Assembly (NCBI GenBank): GCA_030039005.1
Contig: JASHQT010000156.1
Coordinates: 1 to 13,144, forward strand
Origin: Bryobacteraceae bacterium
GTDB taxonomy: Bacteria > Acidobacteriota > Terriglobia > Bryobacterales > Bryobacteraceae
Direction: 5' to 3'
Length of the DNA stretch: 13,144 nt
A program made the position numbers and the translations under genes. Below, piece after piece: positions 6,153 to 13,144 of the stretch; the first letter of the stretch is position 1; every line of letters begins with the position of its first letter. The notes beneath the pieces are model-generated. The model searched no databases, had not been told where the DNA came from, and worked only from the letters and a program-made list of their open reading frames with translations.

Positions 6153-7004
6153 CTAAGCAGGGCGATGCGCCTTCAAGAAGGAATGCACCTGGCGCACGGC
6201 GAGCGGGATGCGTTCCTTAGGCTCCTTCCACGGATAGATGCTCACTTCAGCCTTCGGCGCAAGCATCGCGCACTCCATGGCGACGGCCAAGGGATGCGAC
6301 GGGACATCGTCCGGCATGACCAAGACGGGCGTCTGGCAACCGCGGACGAAATCGCGCGAGACCGTGAACACGAAATCGGCGTTCGTTCGAAACATCCTGG
6401 TTAAAAATTGTTCGACCGACTCCTTCGACACGTCAGGATGGCGCTTCAGAAAATCCGGAGCCCAGCTCGTCATACTGCCGTCGTACATGACGCCGGGCAT
6501 CTCGGGGCGAAATCCGACGGGCTGCGCCGTGACGCCCGCGACTACGCGATCGGGCGCGCGCTTGAAAAGGTTCCAGATGAACGGACCGGCGATGCAGAAT
6601 CCGAGGGCCATGAATTTGTCGATGCCGAGGTGATCCATCACGCCGAGATGGTCATCGGCGAAAGAATCCCACGGCCGGTCGGCTTCGAGCGGACCGGTTG
6701 ACTCGCCGCGATTCGCATTGCGCAGGTCCGCGAAGACACAGCGGTATTCGCCCTGGAACTCCTGGATGGGATTGAAGGGCATGTTGGGCAGACCGGCCAT
6801 CGTGGAATTCAATCCCCCGCCGGCAATGAGCAATAAGGGGAAGCCGGAGCCAGCCTCCTGATAGGCAATGCGAACGGAGTCTTTTTCGTAGAAGCGGGCG
6901 CCGCTCTTGGTTTGCTCTGCTTCCTGCGCGGATAGGCGCTGGCCGGCGGCCATCGCCGTCACCGCTGCCCCGGTTGTCAATATCTCGCGTCTGGTTGGGT
7001 CCAC
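6153..7004 (-). CDS. Tat-exported alpha/beta hydrolase with a Cys nucleophile
   Basis: The protein is 283 aa. The N-terminus TRREILTTGAAVTAMAAG carries a twin-arginine motif, so it is probably exported folded. The body is an alpha/beta hydrolase: oxyanion loop LLLIAGGGLNST (58-68), FADLRNANRGES (91-102), and nucleophile elbow ALGFCIAGPF (133-142), with Cys137 where Ser is usual. Later PVLVMPDDVPSHPLAVAME supplies likely acid (D232/D233) and His (H237) residues; the classical late GH motif is missing. The Cys elbow recalls dienelactone hydrolase, but overall it looks like the broader haloperoxidase-type family, so the substrate is unknown. The GTG start is supported by a strong GGAGGAGG seven to eight bases upstream. 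It is the first gene of the compact hydrolase-cytochrome-quinoprotein set, 103 bases downstream of the isomerase gene. Confidence 0.88.
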   Translation of the reverse strand: MDPTRREILTTGAAVTAMAAGQRLSAQEAEQTKSGARFYEKDSVRIAYQEAGSGFPLLLIAGGGLNSTMAGLPNMPFNPIQEFQGEYRCVFADLRNANRGESTGPLEADRPWDSFADDHLGVMDHLGIDKFMALGFCIAGPFIWNLFKRAPDRVVAGVTAQPVGFRPEMPGVMYDGSMTSWAPDFLKRHPDVSKESVEQFLTRMFRTNADFVFTVSRDFVRGCQTPVLVMPDDVPSHPLAVAMECAMLAPKAEVSIYPWKEPKERIPLAVRQVHSFLKAHRPA

Positions 7005-7012
7005 AGCCGATT

Positions 7013-7020
7013 CCTCCTCC
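7013..7020 (-). promoter_or_regulatory. Strong ribosome-binding site that decides a GTG start
   Basis: GGAGGAGG on the minus strand lies eight bases upstream of the GTG at 7004 and is the best Shine-Dalgarno in the window. It fixes the hydrolase start and suggests the three-gene set is translated efficiently from here. Confidence 0.8.
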
Positions 7021-7046
7021 CGATCCCGGATCGTTGTTCTGGCGCT

Positions 7047-7060
7047 CCATGAGTGTACAC
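7047..7060 (-). promoter_or_regulatory. Weak candidate control site upstream of the hydrolase-cytochrome-quinoprotein set
   Basis: The 103-base gap after the isomerase stop contains CCATGAGTGT (plus strand) overlapping the palindrome GTGTACAC (7053-7060). A nine-of-ten match, CCATGAGCGT, lies in the xylA-aguA control region at 8366-8375. On the minus strand TACACT in the palindrome could serve as a poor -10 box. Shared regulation of both units is possible but rests on one short match. Confidence 0.25.
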
Positions 7061-7107
7061 CAGCGAGTGGAGGCCCGGCGCACGCCCCCCACGGAGTGTT
7101 CGATCGT

Positions 7108-8352
7108 TCAGACGATGGAGAACACGCGGCCCTTGTGCGCCCCCCATAGGATTTGCACCAGCCGGTGCGCGATTAATTCATGCAGCGTAAGCAGCTCACG
7201 ATGCGCGGCGGTGATGGCGAGGACATCGCGAGGGTCGCCGGAGTAAACAGCACCCGCCTTGAGCGCAGCGGCGGCTTCTTGGATCACCGGATCGGCGATG
7301 GCCTCGCCCGCCATTTCCCATAGCGTGATGAAGCGATCGACGGCGGAAGGAAAGCTGACCTCGAACACGCCGAACTGGCTGGTGGTGCGCGGCGGCTTGT
7401 AATCCAGGTTGAATGGCCCATTGTAGTTGTGGCTGCGCAGCAGGACCAGGACGTTCAGCCAGTCCAGCGGGTTCACCAGGCCGATTCCGATATCAACGTC
7501 GTGCTTGAGCCGATAGCCGTCGTTGATGTCGAAGTGGAAGAGCTTGCCGGCCACGAGTGCACGCGCGAGCGCGGCCCGGGGCGCGGCGCCCCACATGAGC
7601 TCGTGCAGATACTCGGGATTCAGGCCCACCATTTCGGGGTGCGTCAGAAGCCCGGAAGAGATGAACGCGAGCATGGCATCGCTGGTGGGAAGAAGTATCT
7701 CGGCCTGGGGCTCGAACGGTTTGGCCTCCAGGCAGTGCTTCAGCGGAGAGCGGCCGCGCTCGCCGGATGCGCGAAGGTCGTGTTCACAGGCGGCGTTGAG
7801 CGCTTCGGCGTACCAGCGCAAGGTCTCGGTCTCTTCCACCGCGCCTTGCACGTAGTAACCGAGCGAACCGGGCCAATAAACCGCGAAGCCAGCGCCGAGT
7901 GCGTGGCCGATGTCGACATTGTTCTGGACGCGGAATTTCGCATATTCGCGCACCCGCGGCGATTCGGCCGCCGGGCCCGCCGCCCACACCGCGTGATGGA
8001 ACGTTTCGGCGGTGACCATCGAACAACGCACGCCGTATTTGTTGAGCGCAGCTTGGATGCCTTCCAGGATCTCCGCTTGCCGGGGAGTACCCAGGGCTTC
8101 CGCCGGGATGACGTCGGTATCGTGCGTGCACCAATGTCCGATGCCGATTTCCGAGTAACGGCGGATCACTTCGTCGAATCCGATGCGCGGGCGGGTGGGA
8201 GCATGAAACAGAGCGCTGCCATCGTAGGCGGCTGCCCACTGCGGGCCGGAAATGAAACATCTTCGCCGGATTTCCGGGCTATAGGCGCCGCCGCAGGCCT
8301 GCATTAATCGCGAGACGAGAGCTTGTTGTTGCTCAACGGGAATCGGCTTCAT
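7108..8352 (-). CDS. xylA: Xylose isomerase-family sugar isomerase (XylA-like)
   Basis: The 414-aa TIM-barrel protein matches class I xylose isomerase, which interconverts D-xylose and D-xylulose with two divalent metals in the cytoplasm. Seen in order: catalytic His in THDTDVIP (H77, D80), MVTAETFHHAVW (111-123), CLEAKPFEP (E209, K211), HPEMVGLNPEYLHELMWG (E247, H250), KLFHFDINDG (D275), LKHDVDIGIG (D285, D287) and NLDYKPPRT (D317). All metal and catalytic ligands expected for the family are present. The loop normally written WGGREG reads WPGSLG (160-165), so specificity may differ from classical XylA. Start ATG 8352 is chosen because extension to 8436 would run into the divergent alpha-glucuronidase and adds no family sequence. 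It is divergent from aguA-xylB by 40 bases, which supports a role in xylan use. Confidence 0.88.
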   Translation of the reverse strand: MKPIPVEQQQALVSRLMQACGGAYSPEIRRRCFISGPQWAAAYDGSALFHAPTRPRIGFDEVIRRYSEIGIGHWCTHDTDVIPAEALGTPRQAEILEGIQAALNKYGVRCSMVTAETFHHAVWAAGPAAESPRVREYAKFRVQNNVDIGHALGAGFAVYWPGSLGYYVQGAVEETETLRWYAEALNAACEHDLRASGERGRSPLKHCLEAKPFEPQAEILLPTSDAMLAFISSGLLTHPEMVGLNPEYLHELMWGAAPRAALARALVAGKLFHFDINDGYRLKHDVDIGIGLVNPLDWLNVLVLLRSHNYNGPFNLDYKPPRTTSQFGVFEVSFPSAVDRFITLWEMAGEAIADPVIQEAAAALKAGAVYSGDPRDVLAITAAHRELLTLHELIAHRLVQILWGAHKGRVFSIV

Positions 8353-8392
8353 GTGTCTTCTTGTACCATGAGCGTTGTACCATGGCGGGGTG
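8353..8392. promoter_or_regulatory. Compact divergent control region with a 10-bp direct repeat
   Basis: Only 40 bases separate the divergent xylA and aguA start codons. They contain two perfect copies of TTGTACCATG (8361-8370 and 8375-8384), 14 bases apart. No -10/-35 pair fits inside the gap, so promoters must overlap the coding ends. The repeat is a good candidate operator for a sugar-responsive repressor, or a simple duplication. Confidence 0.5.
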
Positions 8393-10897
8393 ATGCGAGG
8401 CGGACGAATCGCGCTGCTATTCGCGTGGATGGTCACGTTCCATTTGCACGCCGAGAGCGGTTACGACGCCTGGCTGCGATATCGAGCGCTGCCTGGCCGC
8501 GTGGCCGATGCGGATGTCCGAGCGCTGGGTGATTCGGTAACGCTGCTCGGGAGCTCCGAGGTGCTGCTCGCCGCGCGCGACGAATACGTGCGGGGCATTC
8601 GCGGCATGCTGGGCCGCATTCCACGGTACGAATCCGCTGTGCCGGCATCGGGCGGCGTCGTGATCGGCGAGATGCGTGAAGCCGCTGAAGCCATCCCATC
8701 GGCGGGGCTCGGCCCTGGCGTGCCGGGCGATGGGTTCCGGATCAAAACGGTGCAGCGAGGATCGGTCCATTACACGGTGGTCGCGGGCGGAAGTGACCGC
8801 GGCGTCCTTTATGGCGTGTTTGCGCTGCTGCGCAGGATTGCTCTGGAACAACCCATCGATGCGCTCGATGAAACGGAGATCCCCTATGCGCCCATCCGCT
8901 GGGTGAACCATTGGGACAATTTGGACGGCTCCATCGAACGTGGTTACGGAGGGCGTTCGATCTTCTGGGAGAACGGGCACGCGCGCGCGGATTTGTCGCG
9001 CGTCTCCGATTACGGCCGCCTTCTTGCGTCGTTGGGGATCAATGGCTGCTCGATCAACAACGTGAATGCAGATCTTCGCATCCTGGCGCCTGACATGCTA
9101 CCCCAGATCGCTCGCATCGCAGCGGCGTTTCGTCCGTGGGGCGTTCGCGTGGCAATTTCGGTCGATTTTGCGGGTCCGAAAACTGCGGGTGGCCTCGACA
9201 CCTTCGACCCTCTCGACGCGCGCGTCTCCGCCTGGTGGAGGGCGAAGATAGACGAACTGTATCGCGCCGTTCCCGATCTGGGCGGGATCCTCATCAAAGC
9301 CGATTCGGAGGGACGCTCGGGGCCTTCGGCTTACGGGCGGACACATGCCGACGCGGCGAACGTGGTAGCTCGCGCGCTCGAACCGCATGGCGGCCTGGTT
9401 TTCTATCGCGGCTTCGTCTACGACCATCACCTGGACTGGCGGAATCCCAAGAACGATCGCGCTCGCGCGGCCGACGATAACTTCCGGCCGCTGGATGGAC
9501 ATTTCGCATCGAACTCCGTTGTGCAAATCAAGAATGGCCCCATCGATTTTCAAGTGCGCGAGCCGGCCTCGCCTTTGTTCGGCACGCTTGAAAAGACCAA
9601 CCAAGCGATCGAGCTGCAGATTACGCAAGAGTACTTGGGACAGGCGCGCCATACCGTGTTTCTCGCGCCGATGTGGAAAGAGGTTCTGGATTTCGACATG
9701 CACGCCGGACGCGAAGGCATGGCCACGCCCGTAAAGGCGTTGGTTGCCGGGAAGGTGTTCGGCCAACCGGTGGGCGGGTTCGTGGGCGTCTCCAACGTAG
9801 GGCTCGACGACAACTGGTTCGGGAATCATCTTTCCCAGGCGAATCTCTATGCGTTCGGGCGCCTGGCATGGAATCCGGATTTGAGCGCGCGCGAAATTTC
9901 ACAGGAATGGACGCGGCTGACGTTCGGGAGCGATCGGGAAGTGGGCGCGGTGGTCAATGAGATTCAGCTCAGCTCGTGGAAGACGTATGAAGACTACACA
10001 GGGCCGCTCGGTTTGCAAACCTTGACCGATATCACGGGCAATCATTATGGCGTGAATGTCGAAGCATCGGAGAGAAACGGCTGGGGGCAATGGCACAATG
10101 CGGATGCGCAAGGCGTGGGAATGGATCGCAGCGTGAAATCCGGGACCGGTTTCGCTGGGCAATACCGGACTGAAGTGGCGAAGATGTACGAGTCCGCGGG
10201 GAGTACTCCGGATGAGCTGCTGCTGTTCTTTCATCACGTGCCCTACTCGTACCGGCTGCATTCCGGCAAGACGGTAATTCAGTACCTCTATGATGCGCAT
10301 TATGCGGGCGCCGAGGCTGCAGAGAATTACGTGCGAGCGTGGCGATCGCTCAAGGGCTCGATCGACGAGCAGCGTTACCAGGAAGTGCTCGCGCAGCTCG
10401 AATATCAGGCTGGACAAGCGGAAGTGTGGCGCGACGCGGTGGTGAACTGGTTTCTGAAAACATCCGGGATTCCCGATGACAAAGGGCGCGCTGGAAATCA
10501 TCCGGACCGCGTGGAAGCGGAGTCTATGCAGCTTGAAGGCTACACACCGGTTTCTGTCGTTCCTTGGGAAGCGGCGTCAGGCGGAATCGCGGTTTCGTGC
10601 GCGGCCGTGCAGTGCGCCGCGCAGTTCGCCTTTCAAGGAAATCCCGGCTGGCACGATCTTCGCGTCCGCTATTTCGACCAGAACAACGGGGCCGCGCGGT
10701 TCCGGCTGCTACTCAATGGGCAACTTCTGGACACGTGGATCGCATCGGATCATTTGCCGACGCGGAAGATCGACGGCACGTCGTCTTCGCTGCGAGTGGT
10801 GTCCGGTGTGGCCCTCAAGCCCGGCGACGAGATTCGCATCGAAGGCTCGCCCGACGGCGGAGAGTCGGCGGCGTTGGACTACATCGAAATTCGATGA
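8393..10897 (+). CDS. aguA: Alpha-glucuronidase, GH67, with C-terminal carbohydrate-binding-like domain
   Basis: The protein is 834 aa. GH67 enzymes remove 4-O-methyl-glucuronic acid from the non-reducing end of xylo-oligosaccharides. The N-terminus (RIALLFAWMVTFHLHA) is a signal peptide, so the enzyme is probably periplasmic. Residues 22-160 form the N-terminal domain and 165-690 the TIM barrel and helical parts: PIRWVNHWDNLDGSIERGY (167-185), catalytic acid in IKADSEGRSGP (E306), and the base pair region PLDGHFASNSVVQIKNGPID (D368) ending in FQVREP (E390). Typical GH67 length is about 700 aa; here residues from about 706 on (RVEAESMQLEGY to ALDYIEIR) form an extra beta-sandwich resembling carbohydrate-binding modules. 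ATG 8393 is chosen over TTG 8375 because it gives a proper signal peptide. It heads an aguA-xylB operon. Confidence 0.95.
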   Translation: MRGGRIALLFAWMVTFHLHAESGYDAWLRYRALPGRVADADVRALGDSVTLLGSSEVLLAARDEYVRGIRGMLGRIPRYESAVPASGGVVIGEMREAAEAIPSAGLGPGVPGDGFRIKTVQRGSVHYTVVAGGSDRGVLYGVFALLRRIALEQPIDALDETEIPYAPIRWVNHWDNLDGSIERGYGGRSIFWENGHARADLSRVSDYGRLLASLGINGCSINNVNADLRILAPDMLPQIARIAAAFRPWGVRVAISVDFAGPKTAGGLDTFDPLDARVSAWWRAKIDELYRAVPDLGGILIKADSEGRSGPSAYGRTHADAANVVARALEPHGGLVFYRGFVYDHHLDWRNPKNDRARAADDNFRPLDGHFASNSVVQIKNGPIDFQVREPASPLFGTLEKTNQAIELQITQEYLGQARHTVFLAPMWKEVLDFDMHAGREGMATPVKALVAGKVFGQPVGGFVGVSNVGLDDNWFGNHLSQANLYAFGRLAWNPDLSAREISQEWTRLTFGSDREVGAVVNEIQLSSWKTYEDYTGPLGLQTLTDITGNHYGVNVEASERNGWGQWHNADAQGVGMDRSVKSGTGFAGQYRTEVAKMYESAGSTPDELLLFFHHVPYSYRLHSGKTVIQYLYDAHYAGAEAAENYVRAWRSLKGSIDEQRYQEVLAQLEYQAGQAEVWRDAVVNWFLKTSGIPDDKGRAGNHPDRVEAESMQLEGYTPVSVVPWEAASGGIAVSCAAVQCAAQFAFQGNPGWHDLRVRYFDQNNGAARFRLLLNGQLLDTWIASDHLPTRKIDGTSSSLRVVSGVALKPGDEIRIEGSPDGGESAALDYIEIR

Positions 10898-10911
10898 GCA
10901 CAATTCGATGA
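10888..10911 (+). repeat. Direct repeat at the aguA stop/xylB start junction
   Basis: AATTCGATGA occurs at 10888-10897 and again at 10902-10911, 14 bases apart. The first copy carries the aguA stop (TGA), the second the xylB start (ATG). No separate ribosome-binding site is visible, so xylB is probably translated by coupling to aguA. Confidence 0.75.
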
Positions 10912-12401
10912 CCGGCTACTGGCTCGGGGTCGACGTCGGGACGGGCGGTTCGCGCGCCATCTTGATCGATGCAAGCGGAAAGCAGGCTGCGGCGGTCTCC
11001 GTGGCGCACGAAGACATCATCATGGAACAGGCGCTGTGGGCCGAGCAGCGCCCGGAAAACTGGGCCGATGCATCGTTTCAGGCGATTCGCGGCGCGCTGG
11101 CTGCCGTGGGGATCACCGGCGATCAGGTCCGCGGCGTCGGACTTTCCGGGCAGATGCACGGGCTGGTGATCCTGGATCGCGACTACCATGTGATTCGTCC
11201 GGCGCTGATCTGGTGCGATCAGCGCAGCCAGGCGCAGGTGGATTGGATCAATCGACGTCTCGGCGCGGCCAAAGTGCTGGAGTATACGGCCAATCCGGTG
11301 CTGACGGGTTTCACGCTGCCGAAATTGCTATGGGTGCGCGATCATGAGCCACAAAACTTCGAGCGCGTGCGGCACGTCCTGCTGCCCAAGGACTACGTTC
11401 GGTTTCGCCTCACCGGCGAACTTGCAACGGAGGTTTCCGACGCGTCCGGAACCGCGATGTTCGACGTGGTTCACCGCCGCTGGTCAGTCGAAATACTGGA
11501 TGGCGCCGAACTGGATCGTGCGATTGTTCCGCGCGCCTTCGAATCCGCCGAAGTCACCGGGACCATTTCCGCGCACGCGGCCGAGCTTACGGGCTTGGCG
11601 GCCGGAACTCCCGTGGCGGGTGGCGGCGGCGACCAGGCGGCGAGCGCGGTGGGCAACGGCGTGGTGGAAGCGGGCACAGTTTCGTGCACGCTGGGGACTT
11701 CGGGCGTCATCTTCGCGCACATGGAGAACGTCGCTTACGATCCACACGGGCGCGTCCATACGTTCTGCCACGCGGTTCCCGGCAAGTGGCACGTCATGGG
11801 CGTGACGCAAGGCGCGGGCCTGAGCCTGCAATGGTTCCGAAATCAATTCGCCCCCGGAATGTCGTATGACGCGCTGCTCGCCGAAGCCGCGCAATCGCCT
11901 CCTGGGGCGCGCGGACTCTGCTGGCTTCCCTATCTCATGGGCGAACGCACGCCGCATCTGGACGCCGCTGCCCGGGGCGGCTGGATCGGCCTGACCGCGA
12001 AACATACGCGGGCGGATTTGATTCGGGCGCTGATCGAAGGCGTCGCGTATAGCCAAAAGGACGGTTTGGATCTGGTGGCGGCACTGGGTGTGAATGTCGC
12101 GTCGGTGCGAGCCTCCGGAGGCGGCGCCCGAAGCGCGCTGTGGCGCCAGATACTGGCCGATGTTTTCGGCAAGCCCGTGGTCAGGATGACGTCCGAGGAA
12201 GGCTCGTCATTGGGCGCGGCGATTTTGGCGATGGTCGCGACCGGGGAATATTCATCGGTAGAGGATGCCTGCAGCGCGGTTGTTCACGAGCGCTACGCCG
12301 TCGAGCCGCGCGCGGAGGCCGTGAAGGTGTATGCCGCCGGGCACGCTGTGTATCGCTCGCTTTATCCGGCGCTCAAGCCGATTTTCCCGAGAATGGGTTG
12401 A
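10908..12401 (+). CDS. xylB: Xylulokinase (FGGY family)
   Basis: The protein is 497 aa and phosphorylates D-xylulose to xylulose 5-phosphate with ATP in the cytoplasm, feeding the pentose phosphate pathway. The actin-like fold shows phosphate loop YWLGVDVGTGGSRAIL (4-19), the xylulokinase-specific sugar motif SGQMHGLVILD (80-90), PALIWCDQRS (98-107), catalytic base in AGGGGDQAASAVGNG (D242), adenosine-side LGTSGVIFA (262-270), and C-terminal RASGGGARSALWRQILADVF. The length is close to E. coli XylB (484 aa). It starts ten bases after the aguA stop; the open frame extends upstream inside aguA in another frame but that part is not protein-like. With xylA it completes xylose entry into metabolism. 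The stop lies eight bases from that of the convergent SGNH gene. Confidence 0.95.
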   Translation: MTGYWLGVDVGTGGSRAILIDASGKQAAAVSVAHEDIIMEQALWAEQRPENWADASFQAIRGALAAVGITGDQVRGVGLSGQMHGLVILDRDYHVIRPALIWCDQRSQAQVDWINRRLGAAKVLEYTANPVLTGFTLPKLLWVRDHEPQNFERVRHVLLPKDYVRFRLTGELATEVSDASGTAMFDVVHRRWSVEILDGAELDRAIVPRAFESAEVTGTISAHAAELTGLAAGTPVAGGGGDQAASAVGNGVVEAGTVSCTLGTSGVIFAHMENVAYDPHGRVHTFCHAVPGKWHVMGVTQGAGLSLQWFRNQFAPGMSYDALLAEAAQSPPGARGLCWLPYLMGERTPHLDAAARGGWIGLTAKHTRADLIRALIEGVAYSQKDGLDLVAALGVNVASVRASGGGARSALWRQILADVFGKPVVRMTSEEGSSLGAAILAMVATGEYSSVEDACSAVVHERYAVEPRAEAVKVYAAGHAVYRSLYPALKPIFPRMG

Positions 12402-12409
12402 GGCATCGT

Positions 12410-13144
12410 CTACTGCCGCGCGCTCGGGTCGCCCGTAGGCGGCGGCGCGTGGTCTTCCGAGGCTGGAGGGCCGAGCAGCTCGCGCAGAATCGGCTTCAGC
12501 GCATCGGCCCACACCTGATAGCCTGCGAGCGTGGGATGGAGCAGATCCGGATTCATCATCCCAGCGAAAAGTTTTCCATTCTCATGGGCCAACTGCCGGT
12601 TGATGTTGACGAAGCGAATCGTACCGGTCTTCTCCGCGGCGCCGGCCAGGCGTGCCAGATTGGCGTTGATGCGGTCGATCACGGGCATCACTTTGATGTT
12701 GTCGTTGCGGGGAAAAATTGCGGTTAATATGATCGTCGCGCCGGGGGCCTTCGCGCGCATCAGCCGCACCACCGCTTCCAGGCCTCGCGTAACGTCCGCC
12801 GCTCTTGCTTCCGCGCCTTCCGGTGGCTCCCGATTGCCGACGTTGTTGGTTCCGGCGAGCAAGACGATCACTTTCGGATTCACGCCATCGAGCTCGCCGT
12901 TTTCCAGACGCCACAGGATATTTTCGACGCGGTCGGCGCCCCATCCGAAATCCCCGGCGTTCCATCCGAAGAAATTCTGCTTCCAGTTCTCCAGCAGCGC
13001 TGGATAATCCGTAGCGCCCCAGCGCCTGGTAATGGAGTCGCCTTCGAAGTAGACATCGATGCGGCCCTGCGTCCTCTTTGCGAGCAGCTCCTGGTGAGCG
13101 AGAATCGAGTTCTCATCGGTCCGCGGCGCGGGCTGATCCGCGGG
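12410..13144 (-). CDS. SGNH/GDSL-family hydrolase or esterase (5' end outside window)
   Basis: 244 residues are visible and the frame is open to the window edge, so the start and any signal peptide are missing. SGNH blocks are clear: block I VYFEGDSITRRWG (catalytic Ser), block II WNAGDFGWGADR (oxyanion Gly), block III VIVLLAGTNNVG (Asn), and block V MNPDLLHPTLAGYQVWADAL (Asp and His three residues apart). The tail after ILRELLG is Pro/Glu-rich and looks disordered. Family members hydrolyse acyl or acetyl esters. Next to alpha-glucuronidase and xylose genes it may act as an acetylxylan esterase (inference). The visible alternative start at GTG 12883 is rejected because it would remove blocks I and II. 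It converges on xylB with no room for a separate terminator. Confidence 0.9.
   Translation of the reverse strand, partial: PADQPAPRTDENSILAHQELLAKRTQGRIDVYFEGDSITRRWGATDYPALLENWKQNFFGWNAGDFGWGADRVENILWRLENGELDGVNPKVIVLLAGTNNVGNREPPEGAEARAADVTRGLEAVVRLMRAKAPGATIILTAIFPRNDNIKVMPVIDRINANLARLAGAAEKTGTIRFVNINRQLAHENGKLFAGMMNPDLLHPTLAGYQVWADALKPILRELLGPPASEDHAPPPTGDPSARQ

Noticed and set aside
7429..8307. 292-residue open frame on the plus strand opposite the isomerase
   Set aside because: The minus strand holds all xylose-isomerase residues; the plus frame shows no domain.
8353..8436. Extension of the isomerase to a start at 8436
   Set aside because: It would overlap the aguA signal peptide region on the other strand and adds residues unlike the family.
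10476..10907. N-terminal extension of xylulokinase inside aguA
   Set aside because: It overlaps the end of aguA in another frame; the kinase phosphate loop starts just after the ATG at 10908.

Overview
The window is GC-rich chromosomal bacterial DNA that is densely coded. The gene content resembles soil Acidobacteriota of the Solibacter/Bryobacter type: a MarR-GNAT fusion, a PQQ alcohol-dehydrogenase-like protein paired with a heme c protein, a Tat-exported hydrolase, GH67 and a GDSL hydrolase. This taxonomic guess rests on overall protein style; no rRNA or tRNA gene is present. No CRISPR array and no intact insertion sequence were seen.

Layout. (1) 1-2200 is a regulatory and stress-type block. 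It holds the end of a MarR regulator (+), a convergent MarR-acetyltransferase fusion (-) with a striking palindromic operator/promoter at its start codon, and an exported tandem-cupin protein (-). (2) 2198-2845 is mostly non-coding with palindromes and a 14-bp tandem duplication, plus one small hypothetical gene (+). (3) 2846-7004 is a tightly packed minus-strand set. In transcription order it reads Tat-exported alpha/beta hydrolase with a Cys nucleophile, diheme cytochrome c, then a quinoprotein (PQQ propeller) fused to a C-terminal ThuA domain. (4) 7108-12401 is a glucuronoxylan/xylose catabolic locus: a xylose-isomerase-family protein (-), divergent from alpha-glucuronidase GH67 (+) and xylulokinase (+). 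(5) 12410 to the end is the 3' part of an SGNH/GDSL hydrolase (-), convergent with the kinase.

How the genes may work together (inference). The GH67 enzyme removes (4-O-methyl)glucuronic acid from xylan fragments. The isomerase and kinase then convert xylose via xylulose to xylulose 5-phosphate. The SGNH enzyme could de-esterify xylan. The exported PQQ-ThuA protein, cytochrome and hydrolase form a plausible periplasmic oxidation module: a sugar or alcohol is oxidised, electrons pass to heme c, and the hydrolase may act on the product. Its placement directly downstream of the isomerase on the same strand suggests a link to carbohydrate use, but the substrate cannot be read from sequence.

The most interesting points are the PQQ-ThuA fusion, the MarR-GNAT promoter whose -10 box lies inside the operator and predicts a leaderless mRNA, the altered conserved loop in the isomerase, and short duplications at control points, including the aguA stop/xylB start.
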